From: Gonatopus flavifemur
Lineage: Eukaryota > Arthropoda > Insecta > Hymenoptera > Dryinidae
Direction: 5' to 3'
NCBI GenBank assembly: GCA_018340375.1
Contig: JAFFJZ010000001.1
Location: forward strand, 58,086,001-58,150,000
Length of the DNA: 64,000 bases
The notes beneath the pieces are model-generated. The model ran no database searches. It worked only from the letters and a program-made list of their open reading frames with translations, and had not been told where the DNA came from. Below, piece after piece: positions 25,806-37,045 of the stretch. The translations under genes and the position numbers were made by a program. Position 1 is the stretch's first letter. Every line of letters begins with the position of its first letter.

Positions 25806-26445
25806 GGGTCTTGGGTTCTTTTAGAAAAGTTGATGCTGTGAGGAATGTTTGTCAACGCTTGTATGCATTGAATCTCGTCAAATATTCATTTGTGAAACAA
25901 TTTATCGATATTACGAACTCATATTCATCAACGGAAATGTAAGGGTAGGGTACTTTCATGGTTCACTGTTAATTGAAGGTGATCCGTCCTTAGATAAGCA
26001 CAACGACGTTACTCACAAATACACAGCTTGTATAATGGACGATGTTCCAGCGGAGCTGTTGTTACTGCCACTACAAGGCAAACGTTCACCATTCAATTAC
26101 ATTAGAATTACATGATCGTGTGTGTTGACCGACCCTGAAAACGTTAGCCGACAACCCCATTCCTCTCAGCAGCGAACCGCTTTGACTTTCGTGACCTCCA
26201 ATCGTTCGATACCGAGGAAGGATGAGAAGTTAGAAAAAATTTCCAAGGAAGACCGTCGCGTTCCTAGACGATCGTAAAAGATGACGATGTCTGAAGAATG
26301 CATTGAATTACACCGTTAATAGACGAATCAATGCCTCCCTGACATTACCTTGAAATAGGTAGGCTTGTATGTATTAGCTCAACTAATCGTTTCACGTACA
26401 GATATGTGATTGATGTTCGAACGGTTCATCACTCTAACGTTTTAG

Positions 26446-26685
26446 ATAAATCATGTGGAACAATTAGGAAGCGTTTATTCTCCAGATTGGAGATTGGAAT
26501 TTCTTAATGGGTTGTTGAAAGAAAACAATTTGAAAGGGCTTTTCCATACGACCGTTCGAATGGATGAATTACGGGAATTAGATGAAATTCTGAACTCTAT
26601 TGAATTTGAATATAAGGATTCATTCCAGAATCTGAAATACGTTGAAGAAGAGCTCTGGCGTTTTCTTTCCGTTAGAAGTCATTGA
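26446..26685 (+). CDS. Candidate terminal exon of an unidentified protein
   Basis: After an acceptor-like CGTTTTAG the frame is open for 79 codons to a TGA. The peptide is rich in Leu, Glu and Asp and lacks low-complexity runs; it contains SPDWRLEFLNGLLKENN, RMDELRELDEIL and a C-terminal VEEELWRFLSV. There is no in-frame ATG near the start, so it would be a last exon or a fragment. An open frame at 25849-26115 is in the same phase but is separated from it by stops. I do not recognise a family. It may be a gene remnant. Confidence 0.35.
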   Translation: MNHVEQLGSVYSPDWRLEFLNGLLKENNLKGLFHTTVRMDELRELDEILNSIEFEYKDSFQNLKYVEEELWRFLSVRSH

Positions 26686-27309
26686 TGAATTATGAATTTT
26701 GAACAGAAGATTAATAGCTCGTCAGTTTTTGAATGATTTGTACTGTATAGACCTGATAGGAATAGTGGTGGAGAGATATTTGAGATAACATCAAATGCCC
26801 AACCCTTCTCGAAAATATGCACCATCTCCACGTTGAGAAGAGTTTTGTTTTTTCTCAATGAAAATGATTTTTCTAATTTATATTGTACTTTGTTTCTTCT
26901 CTAAACGATTCTATATTTCTCATAATTGTAGCTATGGATCAATGAGTATCTATGGAAAAGAAACTACTGCTTCGAGATTCTTTTAAATTTTCCGAAGGAG
27001 TTTGAAATTTCTGAGAATCTAAAAATGAATCTACGTGGAGAAAATTCGATCAGTTCAAGTGCATCCATCATAGAATTTTAGTTTGATACAGGGAATATAT
27101 TGTACCAAAGACTGATACTTACAGTAGTATAATCAAATAATACTTTTATGCTGCTATAATGTCATTTACTTTGCAATAACATGATCTAATTGATGATTTA
27201 GCTTTACGATTAGGACTTAAGAATGGTAATCATGAAGATGTTTCAGACAAAACCATTGAAACATTGGAACAAACAATGATGAATTGAAATATGCAGATAC
27301 TTTTCTACT

Positions 27310-27554
27310 ACAGTGAAAAAAATATTTATCTGTTCTCTCTCCATAAAATATTCATTTGCAGGAATGAAATATTCAATTGGATGCAAGAATTGATTCCCTG
27401 TGGCTAATAAATTATATATTTAGAAGACTAATTCGTTTGAGGCAAGCACGCCATTATTCGATTTAATTCAATATTTCATTAATTCTAAAGAACATGTTAT
27501 GGAGAGAGGACAGATAAACTATTCATTTGGTTGAGAGAAATTTTTGTTTCAGTG
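27310..27554. mobile_element. Fold-back element with CAGTGAAAAAAAT ends
   Basis: ATTTATCTGTTCTCTCTCC on the left pairs with GGAGAGAGGACAGATAAA on the right, and the outer ends CAGTGAAAAAAAT and ATTTTTGTTTCAGTG are also inverted. It is followed within a few bases by the next element of this type. Confidence 0.6.
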
Positions 27555-27558
27555 CAAC

Positions 27559-27756
27559 GCACGGAGAAAAATAATTCGCAGTGGTGACTAGGATTAGCTG
27601 TGGTAGCTACTTCGTGTATTTGATACGGGGATAGCTAAAAATATTGCTGTAATAGCTACATTTTAGTTACTATAGCAATAACTTCCGTTGACATGGCTAA
27701 AACAAAGCTCCCATAGCTAATTTTTATCTATCCAAATATCAATCACATTTCCCTGC
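27559..27756. mobile_element. Short element with GCACGGAGAAAAAT end
   Basis: Left end GCACGGAGAAAAATAATTCGC, right end CACATTTCCCTGCG. The interior carries TAGCTAC/GTAGCTA and CCAAATATCAA/TTTGATA motifs in both orientations. A relative, in opposite orientation, is seen at about 19040-19075. Confidence 0.55.
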
Positions 27757-27790
27757 GTTTATTTTTATATTCAAGCTTGAGAGGATACGC

Positions 27791-28131
27791 GCTGACCGAC
27801 CAAACACGGTTTTTTCGAACAAATTACTCGAAATTGAATTCATGAGATCATTCCTGAAAATTTCAGATTATTTCATGAATTCAGTTCCGAGTAATTCGGT
27901 CGAAAAACCGTGCACAGAGAAAGGATTTCTTTGAATCTAAGGAATTCATATTTGAACAGTTCCAAATGAATATGTCTTTGAAGAAAATAAATATTCTTTT
28001 GCTACCAAAACTTTGTTATTCAAAAGAAGGATCAAAGAATCAAATTTCTTAAATGAACTAAATATTTATTTACGTTGAAACAATTTATTAGATTTGAAGA
28101 GATATTATGTTCTGTGTGCTCGGTCGGTAAG
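27791..28131. repeat. Composite inverted repeat containing a 108-bp hairpin
   Basis: Outer ends CTGACCGACCAAACA and TGTGTGCTCGGTCGG are inverted. Inside, 27805-27912 forms a hairpin: CACGGTTTTTTCGAACAAAT against ATTCGGTCGAAAAACCGTG, with GAATTCATGA/TCATGAATTC further in. A second part begins CACAGAGAAAGG at 27913. No coding frame. Confidence 0.6.
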
Positions 28132-28632
28132 CTCGTATTCTATTGACTGTACATGTATCAATTTAGCTCATATCAACTGTTTAGTATCATATAATATTTT
28201 TTTGCTGCATTTGATTATTCACCGACTATTTTAAATTACAAAACATTGCTTGAAATACGATGCACGATAATAGTCATTTACAACCACGGAAGTATTTGGA
28301 ATTTGTTGGTTTGTTTTTCCGTGCCATGTAACTACATTATCTTCACATTTACACAATTTTGTCAACGATCAGGGGCAACATTCGGAACTATTTTCCAACA
28401 AACTGTTAGTTTCAAGCTCTCACAAGGTCTTTTTATTCGAATAAATAAAGTACCTGTCAGTAGTTCTTCATGCAGATGTTAACAAATCGAATTTATCCAA
28501 GAATTTCAATTATCCAGACTTTATTCTACATAAACTGTAAAGCAGCGGTGATCAACCGTCATCTACTTGGATTCCTTTTTCACCTACTTTGAATATTAAT
28601 ATCAATAACACATACGTTGCTCATCAACTTAC

Positions 28633-30309
28633 CCTGGAATCGTGTGAAGAGGAGCAGGTCTTGGCGGTGGAGGAAGAGACTTTCTGCCAGGTGTATTCTG
28701 TCGAGGAGCTAAAGGTGGAGGAGGTGAACTAGGAGATTCAGAACCATTAGATCGATCCATCGGACACTGAGGTTGAGGCCTTTGTTTCGAGGAATCCACG
28801 TATTTGGACGGAAGAGCGAAGTAATTCCTCTGAGAGCCTTCGACGACGTGTCGTTGATGATGCTTAGGAACATACTTGGGTGGTTCGTGATACTTCTGAG
28901 GACTCGATTCCGAAGCGAAAAATTTGGAGCTGGCCTCGTATCCAGTTTTTACGGAACCGCTGATATTGAAATGCGTATTCGGGGCCTCATTGTTGTATTT
29001 ATTCAGAGTTTTGGTACTCTCGTTGACAGGTAAATGATTCGGCCTTGAAGGGTGATTGATGGACCCGTTCTTATCGAGATTTTTGGGTACTTGGGGTTGC
29101 GGTCGTTGACCCGATGAAGATTCCAGCCTTTGCGCAGCCGGTTCGTTTCTCAAAAGACCGGAAGCATCTATTCTAGTACTTTCGACTCTCATTGATTCTT
29201 GTCGAAGGATTTTCGGTTCAACGGGAACTTGTGGGGCAGGCCTTTGGTTGCCACTGCCACTGTATCGTTGCATCATGAGATCAGGCAGTTGCGCGGGAGG
29301 TCTACCGTTTGATACCGATCTTTCTCCCGATATTCTTCTAATAGGTGCTACTCTACCGTTGACCATGAGCTTCTGAGTGGATGGGTATCTCAAGCTCGAA
29401 CGACCCGTTGCGATTATTCTTTGAGTAGACAATCCTGCGAATACTCCACTGTTTTCCAAATCCATGTGTTTTGTAGATGATGATGACGATCTTACGAATT
29501 GATCTTGATGATCCTTGGAATTCGGTGACAGTTTCCCGGATTTATCGTGATCTTTTTTATTGTGTTTAGATCTTCTTGTTGAATGTCGTTCGGGTTTCTG
29601 TCGGTCACACGTTTTTTCGTGACTAACGGATGTTTCTTCTTGGTAAGTTTTGGTAGAGGAATTCTCTGAGAGACTATCGTCGCTGAGTTCAGGCGGTGGG
29701 GGAGGTAAGGGATCATCACAATCATGAACTTCGTTCTCCTCGACCGTGGGTGGCGAGGGTGGTGGCAGATCTGGACTGGGCACACGTTGATCGTTATACA
29801 CATTTCGAAGGTGTGGTTTTTTTGGCGGTCTTTCCGGTACCCAATCGTCAATCGATATGGCTGGTCCTACTATTACAGGACCCAAAAGATCAGTCGAAAG
29901 ACTACCACAGCTGTTGCTGTGTTGATGTTTCGGACTCATCCGAGGGAGTTCGTTATCATGTTGCGCCCTATTCACGTTCTCTTTCCACGCTCCACTAGCG
30001 TAATCGGAAGCTGAACTTGCTCTCCTAGATGACGTTGGTCTCGGTCTAGGCGGAGGTTGAGGTGGAGGACTCTGAGGCGCAGGGGCGATGTGCCCTTGAG
30101 TCAACTGAGGTTCTGATCGCCAAGATGTTTGATGATGACGCTCGTAAAATGACAACAGAGCCTTCTTTTGAATTGCTTTCAGAGTTGGATCGGACACTCT
30201 GTGACGTTTTTCAGGATCCAAATACGTGTAACGCATTTGCTGTTTCTCTAATTCGTTTATTCGTTCGGCTACCGATAATTGTGATTGTTGAGGTGAAGTC
30301 GGCGCAATT
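28633..30309 (-). CDS. Shroom: Shroom-like proline-rich exon
   Basis: This 1,677-bp exon starts IAPTSPQQSQL and soon carries the conserved RVSDPTLKAIQKKALLSFYE block. Downstream are proline clusters (PPPQPPPRPRP type, and PPPPPRPAPLHTIPG at the end) suitable for SH3 or EVH1 partners, and repeated RPxPQxP motifs. The exon leaves in phase 2 through a consensus GTAAGT donor at 28632. Confidence 0.75.
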
Positions 30310-33300
30310 CTGAAAGGAAAAAACAATGTATTAATCCAATTCCTTCGCATCACGTCATTTTTATGTGAAAGAAACATGAATAATAATCACCTTGACGATT
30401 GGGTAGATTCTTGAGGTTGAGTTGTGCTGACGGGATACAATTTTCTCTGATTACGTTCACGATCTAAATACAGAATGCTTTCCGAATGATGTCTTTGAGG
30501 AGTTTGAACTCTGGCACTATGAGCTATGAGCTGTTTGCTGCATTGAATTCCATTCGTTTGGCTGACGTCGGACATGGAACCATGAAGAACGGTCCATGCG
30601 TCAGAACTGTGTGGACTCGTTGGTTGTGGATGAGTGGGACTTTGTGGCATGGGTTGAGCTAAGGATGAATATTCTTCCGTTCCGATTCTAACCGCATTCT
30701 CCCAATGATGATGAGTGCCTTTTGACCTATCTCGAAGAGCTTCGTCATCAATGTTCGATTCATGCCATTTACTTTCTCGAACGGGTGACGATTGACATAT
30801 ATCTGCAACGGAGGTAGAATTGGCACAATGGCTGATCACAGTCGGTAAACTTGACCTCTCGTGACTTTGTTTATTTCTATCATTCATCGACGTCTGCCAT
30901 TTATCAGACCATTTATCCTTGGTCCTTGGAGATAAACTGACCGTGCTCATATCGCTCATCGAACCAGGCCATTTTTCATGGCAAATATTGCTTGACTTTT
31001 TATTTGAAATCGTTCCGTTCACGCTGCTAATGTCTGATATAGATCCATGATGCCATCTATCAGACGTACCTTGTCGAGCAGGAAGACCGCTGGACACGCT
31101 AACGTCGGACATCGAACCATGCCATTTCAAAGTTTCACTACTGGAAGCGCTACCACTGGACGTTGTGACAACGCTATCCCTTCCTTCTCTGGAAGTTTCC
31201 TCCCAAGAAACTGCAGGTCTTTGAGCTACTGCCTCGCTATCTCTTCTCAATCTGAAATGTATATGAATATGCTGCTATGAAACCTCTAATTCGGTATAAT
31301 CATTCGCTAATGAGAGGAAAATATTTTAAAAGACAGTACCTATCGAGGAATGGCGTATTAGTCGTGGAATCTACGCTGGAGACATAACTGTGGTATCCTT
31401 CGGATTGCGCATAACTGGCTTGTTGAGCGTGTTCGACTCTGGTATATTCCTCCAGACCCGCTTGTGTTAACGTTGTCTCTTGATAAAGGTCAATCTGTGA
31501 AAGTCATAAAAGTCATTTGAAATTGTTTTGGGAAAAAATCTGATGACAGTGATCGTAGATGATTTCATTTCGCATTTATTACCTGAGACACTTGGGGATC
31601 TTGATAACTTCTGACGTAAGCTTCAAGATCAGCATGATTGAGGGTTTGCGTTGGTTGCTGCTGTTCTCTTTCCGGTGGCGATGGTACCACATACTCCGCA
31701 TCTCCCAAGGATTTTCCCTCTCGATCTACGTGAGGCCATAATCTCGGTTCTTCCTCCACGTTGTTTCTATTGCGAGACTCGTAAGTCTCCGCTGGTATTT
31801 TCTCACAACGTTCCATCACGGTTTTCAGCTGCATCATACAATTCTATTAATACATATACTCGTAAGATTTTATTTATTATTTTCTTGTGATGATGAAGGA
31901 AATTTCAAATTGATTATTTCAACAAAATCTCAAGGATATCTCAAACGTAGGTAGCGTGCAATAATATGAGATACTCTGCATCTTGAGATTGCTGACCCAC
32001 TTTTAAGAAAGTCGGTAGCACGAGAAAGAAATACTGTGATTATGTCATTGAGAGAAAGGAGGGTGCGGGCACACGAAGATTAATTGTTCGCGTCAGTTTT
32101 AGGGCGCAGCCAAGGTTCTCGCCCTATGTGCAAGTATTTGTATATAGTTTATCACGACCAGTCTCGGACGAGAGATTTTCTTTTTGTTGTTCGAACAACA
32201 AGAGCGTGCAGTAACATTTTTATTCGTTGCGCATTCACAAAGTGGACCGATAAGCTTTGACGGTGGTTCGTGACTCATGGATCACGAGTGAAGTGAACCG
32301 CCTCCTCTAAAGTCGATTCGAGATTTTGATTCATTGCAATCATTTGTGTGCGATTTGCAAACACCTGACGTACCGAATTCGAATAAGTTTTTATCGTAAA
32401 GCAGAAAACTCGTGAACTGCTACGCGTAATTGTTGAATTCACTTCAAAAAAGGAAAAAAAAACATACACACACACAATTCCATAACAAGAGGAAAGGAAC
32501 TCCTCGCAAAGTTACCGATTTGCGAATAATTCTTTCCTGTTGAAAATTATATTCCTAAATTATAAACCTCATAAATCATATAGGTAGAACGAAGGAGGAA
32601 AGGGAAACTATAATTACACGGTCTGAGTTTACTACCTGCTGCGTGAACGACGGATTTGGCCTCTTCGTGTGAGGTCTAGTGTATTGGGCTGGCTTCTCCT
32701 TTGGATAGTTGGTATGATCGGTCCACGATTTGGAACGATGAGATCCGCTATTGTGCTGTCCTGTATTATGGATATCTTCGTCGGGATGTCGTTCCGGCGC
32801 ACACGGCCAGGACGGATATTTTTCGTGTCCAGGACCGTAGCAAACGTTTTTGAGACTCGATGCATCCCTAACCGGTGGAGTCGGTGGTGGAGACGCTTCG
32901 TCTCTTTCGTTGAGGGGAAGACTGAAGCTTTCGAATCCAACACTTTCGCTGTATCTAAACGTTTGAATCGTGATTAATGCTTCACTCATCGAACATCCAA
33001 GGAGAGCAAAAAATTGTATACAATTTTCCAACGTTGAGAATCATCATAGCTCTTAGTGGAATTTTTTTCTCAAGTAAGTCAGTGTGAAAGTACATAAAAC
33101 GTGATGAATAATACAACACGTGGATGAATCACTCAACGATGTTGCGTACGACGATGGTATTGAAAACATAAGTTACCACATATCGGAAAGCATAACAGTG
33201 ATTTTCATTAATGTCATTGAACCACTTTAATACGGCGATGCTTATACGTGTACATATATTTTAAGTGTGAGAGTACGTATAATGTATGGAATAATCAACG

Positions 33301-34038
33301 AGTTCAACATAACTGGAAACGCCTTGCCATTAAAACGAATTACCACGATGTTCCTCTTGACTGGTTTCATTCTGTCTTGAATAAAACGACATGGGAAGGA
33401 ACGGGGAATCCATTCCTTCTTTCTTATTTATGTCTGCTCGAGGCTATCAATGAATTCAGTTGCGGGTTACGAATCAACTTTTTTTCCAATATATTGAAAA
33501 TTATAGATTGCGATGTGTAACTCATGGTTTCATAATCGAACGTCGTCAGCATTGTTTCTCGAATTAATTGGGGGTGTTGGGAAAATATATTCAAATTGTC
33601 AAGTCTGGTATGTTTATCATGGGAACTCACCCACTATCGTTCTTATATCCCGAAGAATTCTTTTTGTGACCCTCGTTGTAACTGGTAATCGTGGTTTTCT
33701 TGCTACTCGTAGTGGAGTCAATATTATTGCTGTTGATCTGATCCTCCTCGGCTGACGTTCGTTTGGCGTCGTTCCGGCGACGATGATATTCGTTGTTCGT
33801 AGCCAGGGTGGTTCGGGACGAAGCTTGTTTGAGCCCGTAACCCTCTTGACTGTACGTTGCGGCACCCTTGAAATTGGTGACTTCACTGTTGTTGATGTGG
33901 CCGTGATTTGTGTACTTGTTGTAAGACCCCGAGAGATAGGATGGTGGACCTGGGGCCTCATCCTGGATGCGATATCCCGGCGATGACGGTTGCAATTCCG
34001 TCATCGTGTGACCAACGACCCCGCCATCCGGAATGCAC
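28633..34038 (-). CDS. Shroom: Shroom-like actin-binding cytoskeletal protein, six exons, incomplete
   Basis: On the minus strand, exons 34038-33631, 32954-32636, 31828-31583, 31494-31340, 31251-30391 and 30309-28633 have GT-AG borders, and every junction keeps the frame (phases 2, 0, 0, 2, 2), giving about 1,220 codons. Segments I associate from memory with arthropod Shroom are ASPPPTPPVRD, YGPGHEKYPSWP, SEGYHSYVSSVDS, PFLDRLRRDSEA and RVSDPTLKAIQKKALLSFYE. The rest is low-complexity Ser/Pro/Gln-rich with proline clusters. Shroom binds F-actin through ASD1 and Rho kinase through ASD2 to drive apical constriction. No PDZ domain is seen. An ATG at 34004 may be the start, though the frame is open upstream to the acceptor at 34038. 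The final exon ends at CCAGG|GTAAGT; the apparent TAA stop lies inside that donor, so the C-terminus, including ASD2, is outside what I can see. Confidence 0.75.
30391..31251 (-). CDS. Shroom: Shroom-like exon with repeated GSMSD motifs
   Basis: This 861-bp exon begins in phase with the codon for Arg in LDR|LRRDSEA and ends TQSSR, sharing the last codon with the next exon. It contains four copies of a short motif W/H-x-GS-M/I-SD-V/I/M-S (KWHGSMSDVS, RWHHGSISDIS, KWPGSMSDMS, LHGSMSDVS) plus a weaker KWQTSMNDR. The motif pattern suggests short linear docking or phosphorylation sites. Codon use is coding-like throughout. Confidence 0.75.
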
Positions 34039-36586
34039 CTATAAGAAGAAATATTCCACTGAATAAAGAATACTTTCGTATCATATCGAAGCTTAGTATC
34101 AATTATTACAAATACTTCTTTTTTCTACACAATGATATTTAGACTAGAACTCTTGCAGTCCCATTTTTGTTTACACAACAACAAAAATCCATGTTCCCAC
34201 GTGCAAATAGGTACTGTTACTGTTAGAATGAATAATGTGCTATGATTTCAAAAACAAGGTATTACACTATATTCATTTTTTTTCTGGTATTTACCAAGAA
34301 CCTCATTTCTCCTACGGAAGCAACTTCTGTAAAACTATCATTGAAGTTGATATCATTTCAAAGATAGCGTAGTACCAGAACACATCCAAATGTAATTCCA
34401 TAAATTTTCCCGAAGTGCCTACAAAACATATTTCTCAATGGAATTTTGCGAAGATCTATGAGACTGCTCTTGGTATGCTGATAAAATAAAAATCCGCAGA
34501 ACCCCTGAAGGATCGTAATGTATGATCCGATACAATATCTGTAAATGAATATCAACCCTCCGGAAACGAATTCTTCTCCTACAAGATAATGGTCTTAAAG
34601 TCTCGTAATAGCGATCTAGAACAAGCCTGCCTGTAGGCAAACAGTAGAAATGATATTACTGAACTGAGGCTCACTTCCGCATTTGCATGTACGTCTGGGC
34701 TTGCGTTAGACCTGATTTTAATAGCGATGACATCGTTATTAGCAACTTTTATGAATGAATGGGTTTACCAAGATTGATGTTCGACGGGGAATGAGGATTT
34801 GAGAAATTAAAATTTTATTCTCAGTTGTTTATTGTATTTCTTGCGACAACAGGGATTTCTATAAATAGATACACTGACAGAAAAATCATCCGGTTGAACA
34901 CCCGTAGTTGCAATAATTTGAAATCTGGTGCTATTCACCAGGAAATATGACTTTAACTACATTTTTTAGCTTAGACAAACCAGGTTCTTTGTCTTGGTGG
35001 GATACTCAGAATATTTGGTTGATTTTGGCTTTGACCATTTTTTTCTGGACAACCAAATTTCAAGTTAATGCAACCACGAATGTTTCAACCAGATCGTCAG
35101 TTTTTTGTCAGTGTACGTGAATAATATCAGGATAATTTTCGAAATCCTTGTTAACTACAAAACTCTCAATACCTTGTATCACAGAAGAACAACAAAAGAT
35201 GGGAAAGATATCCAAATCACGACTAATGATATGACGATGAATTGTCGAAAACTCAGAATATATGTTAGATTTTGCATGAATTCAATCCCCAGTTTTCTAC
35301 ATTTTCATCTCTCTCATTCTCATTCCGATTCTTCGCAAAAAAGAACAACATGAAAAGTGAAATATTGGCGAAGAATTGCTGTTCTAGAAAATTACATTAC
35401 AGTCATTACGATAATGCCGCTGATCGTTTACCATTATATAAATAATAAGATTTCTTATAAAATGGGAATGTAATAACAGGCATTACCTATATAACGTAAG
35501 AAAATCCACTCTCGTTCTCTTAGATGATTCAGATTTCATTAGAATACAATGTTTTATTATTACCAGTAATAATTTTTCAATATCTACCAGACAAGCAAAT
35601 GTAATCACATCCAGCTTCAAATCTGGCCCAAATTCTTGCGATTCTACCAACGACTATATTCCTTGGTACCGTGAATCGAGCGACAGAAACAAAGCTATTA
35701 TACCACAATAATTATCCAAACTTTGTATCAACTCTCGTTGTACCGCATTGATCTTTGCCATGAATAAGGTTTATATGCTCAATAACTGTTCCTGGGATGT
35801 AATATATTCAATTTTATAGTACCAAGAGAGGTGCAGGGATTACCGTGGATACAATAATGTACTGGTTCGGTTGGCGTATCAATTTGTTTGCAAAGAGAAT
35901 TACATTATGTGCTACTACTGGGGAACGTGATGTTGTAGAACTGGATGCTAGGCGTGTCAGTTACGAGATAAAATCCGTAAAAACTGCTTACACGACTGGT
36001 GGTTATTTAACCTTTGAGCCCACTTCAAATACATTTATATACGTATATATGCGCGCATGAACGCAGAGCCACGCGTTGTATCCGCTGAATTCTCCTGTGA
36101 CAAACGTGTGTAATAATGTGCACGGTTTGCGCTCGGTTACAAATTCACTTGCGTGTAATCCTCGTGACTACAGAAAAATAGTTCATGGTCGGTGTTATTG
36201 GGAGAGGGAAGGAGTGGAGAACTCTCGATTTCGAAATCTTCAGACCATGTTTCATATATAAACAATAATACGAATGGTGCGATTCAAAAATTTAGACCAT
36301 TTCTTCTTTCTAATGACAATTCATTTACGAATTACGAACTTACAATCTGTATGAAGTAACGATATTATTATTCTCAAACATGGACTGGGAACAGAGTGAA
36401 TGAAACAGTTCACAACCGCTGCTCAATATTTCACGAACATCTTCCCAATCACGGAAGACTTCTTCGAGCACTGTGATTTGATATTGACAAACAATCGATA
36501 ATAATAAATCATTTCAACGCAATGATAATGTATGGTTACAAAAATACATTATGTCCCAGATTTGTCAGATTATTTTCTGTTCAGGG
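34039..36586. other. Intron or intergenic with one fold-back element
   Basis: I see no supported exon on either strand. Apart from the fold-back element at 34872-35113, the sequence is AT-rich and unremarkable. It separates the most upstream Shroom-like exon from the short minus-strand exon at 36.6 kb. Confidence 0.5.
34872..35113. mobile_element. 242-bp fold-back element, CACTGACAGAAAAAT ends
   Basis: Left end CACTGACAGAAAAATCATC then CGGTTGAACACCCGTAGTTG. Right end GTTTCAACCAG then GTCAGTTTTTTGTCAGTG. AATTTGAAAT/AAATTTCAAG pair further in. No coding frame. Confidence 0.65.
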
Positions 36587-36597
36587 TCAAGTCTTAC

Positions 36598-36764
36598 GTG
36601 GTCTTCGAATACAATCGACGTCGTTACCGGAAACGGGGCCGATGAAGATCGATAATAACACTACAAGCTGAAGGAGAAATAAAAATATCTGTCTCATAAT
36701 ATAGTTCTTTTTGGCAACGTTTATGACCGATATTTCTTCATCCTCCTCCTTTTTCATGGTGTAT
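36598..36764 (-). CDS. Candidate exon encoding a short membrane-spanning or signal-anchor segment
   Basis: After an acceptor TCGTAACAG the exon holds CACCATGA, a strong initiation context (ATG at 36757). It encodes an acidic-basic N-terminus (MKKEEDEEISVINVAKK), then about 20 hydrophobic residues (QIFLFLLQLVVLLSIFIG) and NDVDCIRRPR, where a donor C|GTAAGA (phase 1) occurs. Unspliced, the frame ends at 36587 after 56 residues. Its phase does not fit the Shroom-like exon at 34038, so it either belongs to another minus-strand gene or needs an intermediate exon. I do not recognise the protein. Confidence 0.4.
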
Positions 36765-36990
36765 CTGTTACGAAAGAGAGAATGAGAGGAATAGAAAGAG
36801 AGGAAGGAAACGTAGGGAGGAGGAGATCCAATGGATTTTATACAGTATGGAGGGAGGCATAGTGCCGTTTTGTGAACGGTAAACGTTCGCCTTGACTGTG
36901 TGTATATTTACCTGTACAAGTACGTACTAATACACACGCACACGCATGATGTACATGCTCAAACCCGAGGGAAAAAACTTGTAGAGTCAC

Positions 36991-37045
36991 CTGCCCTCGA
37001 GGCAACATTGCCATCATAGCCGATCTTTCGAGTTTCGGATCTCAT
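36991..37045 (-). other. Candidate leader exon with a short upstream frame
   Basis: An ATG at 37045 opens 18 codons (MRSETRKIGYDGNVASRA) to a donor GGGCAG|GTGACT. If spliced to the acceptor at 36764 the frame would end three codons later, with its TGA overlapping the MKK start as ATGA. It could thus be an upstream open frame in a leader. This is inferred only from splice-site positions. Confidence 0.25.

Noticed and set aside
28629..28632. TAA as the end of the Shroom-like protein
   Set aside because: It lies within a perfect GTAAGT donor, so it is more likely intronic.
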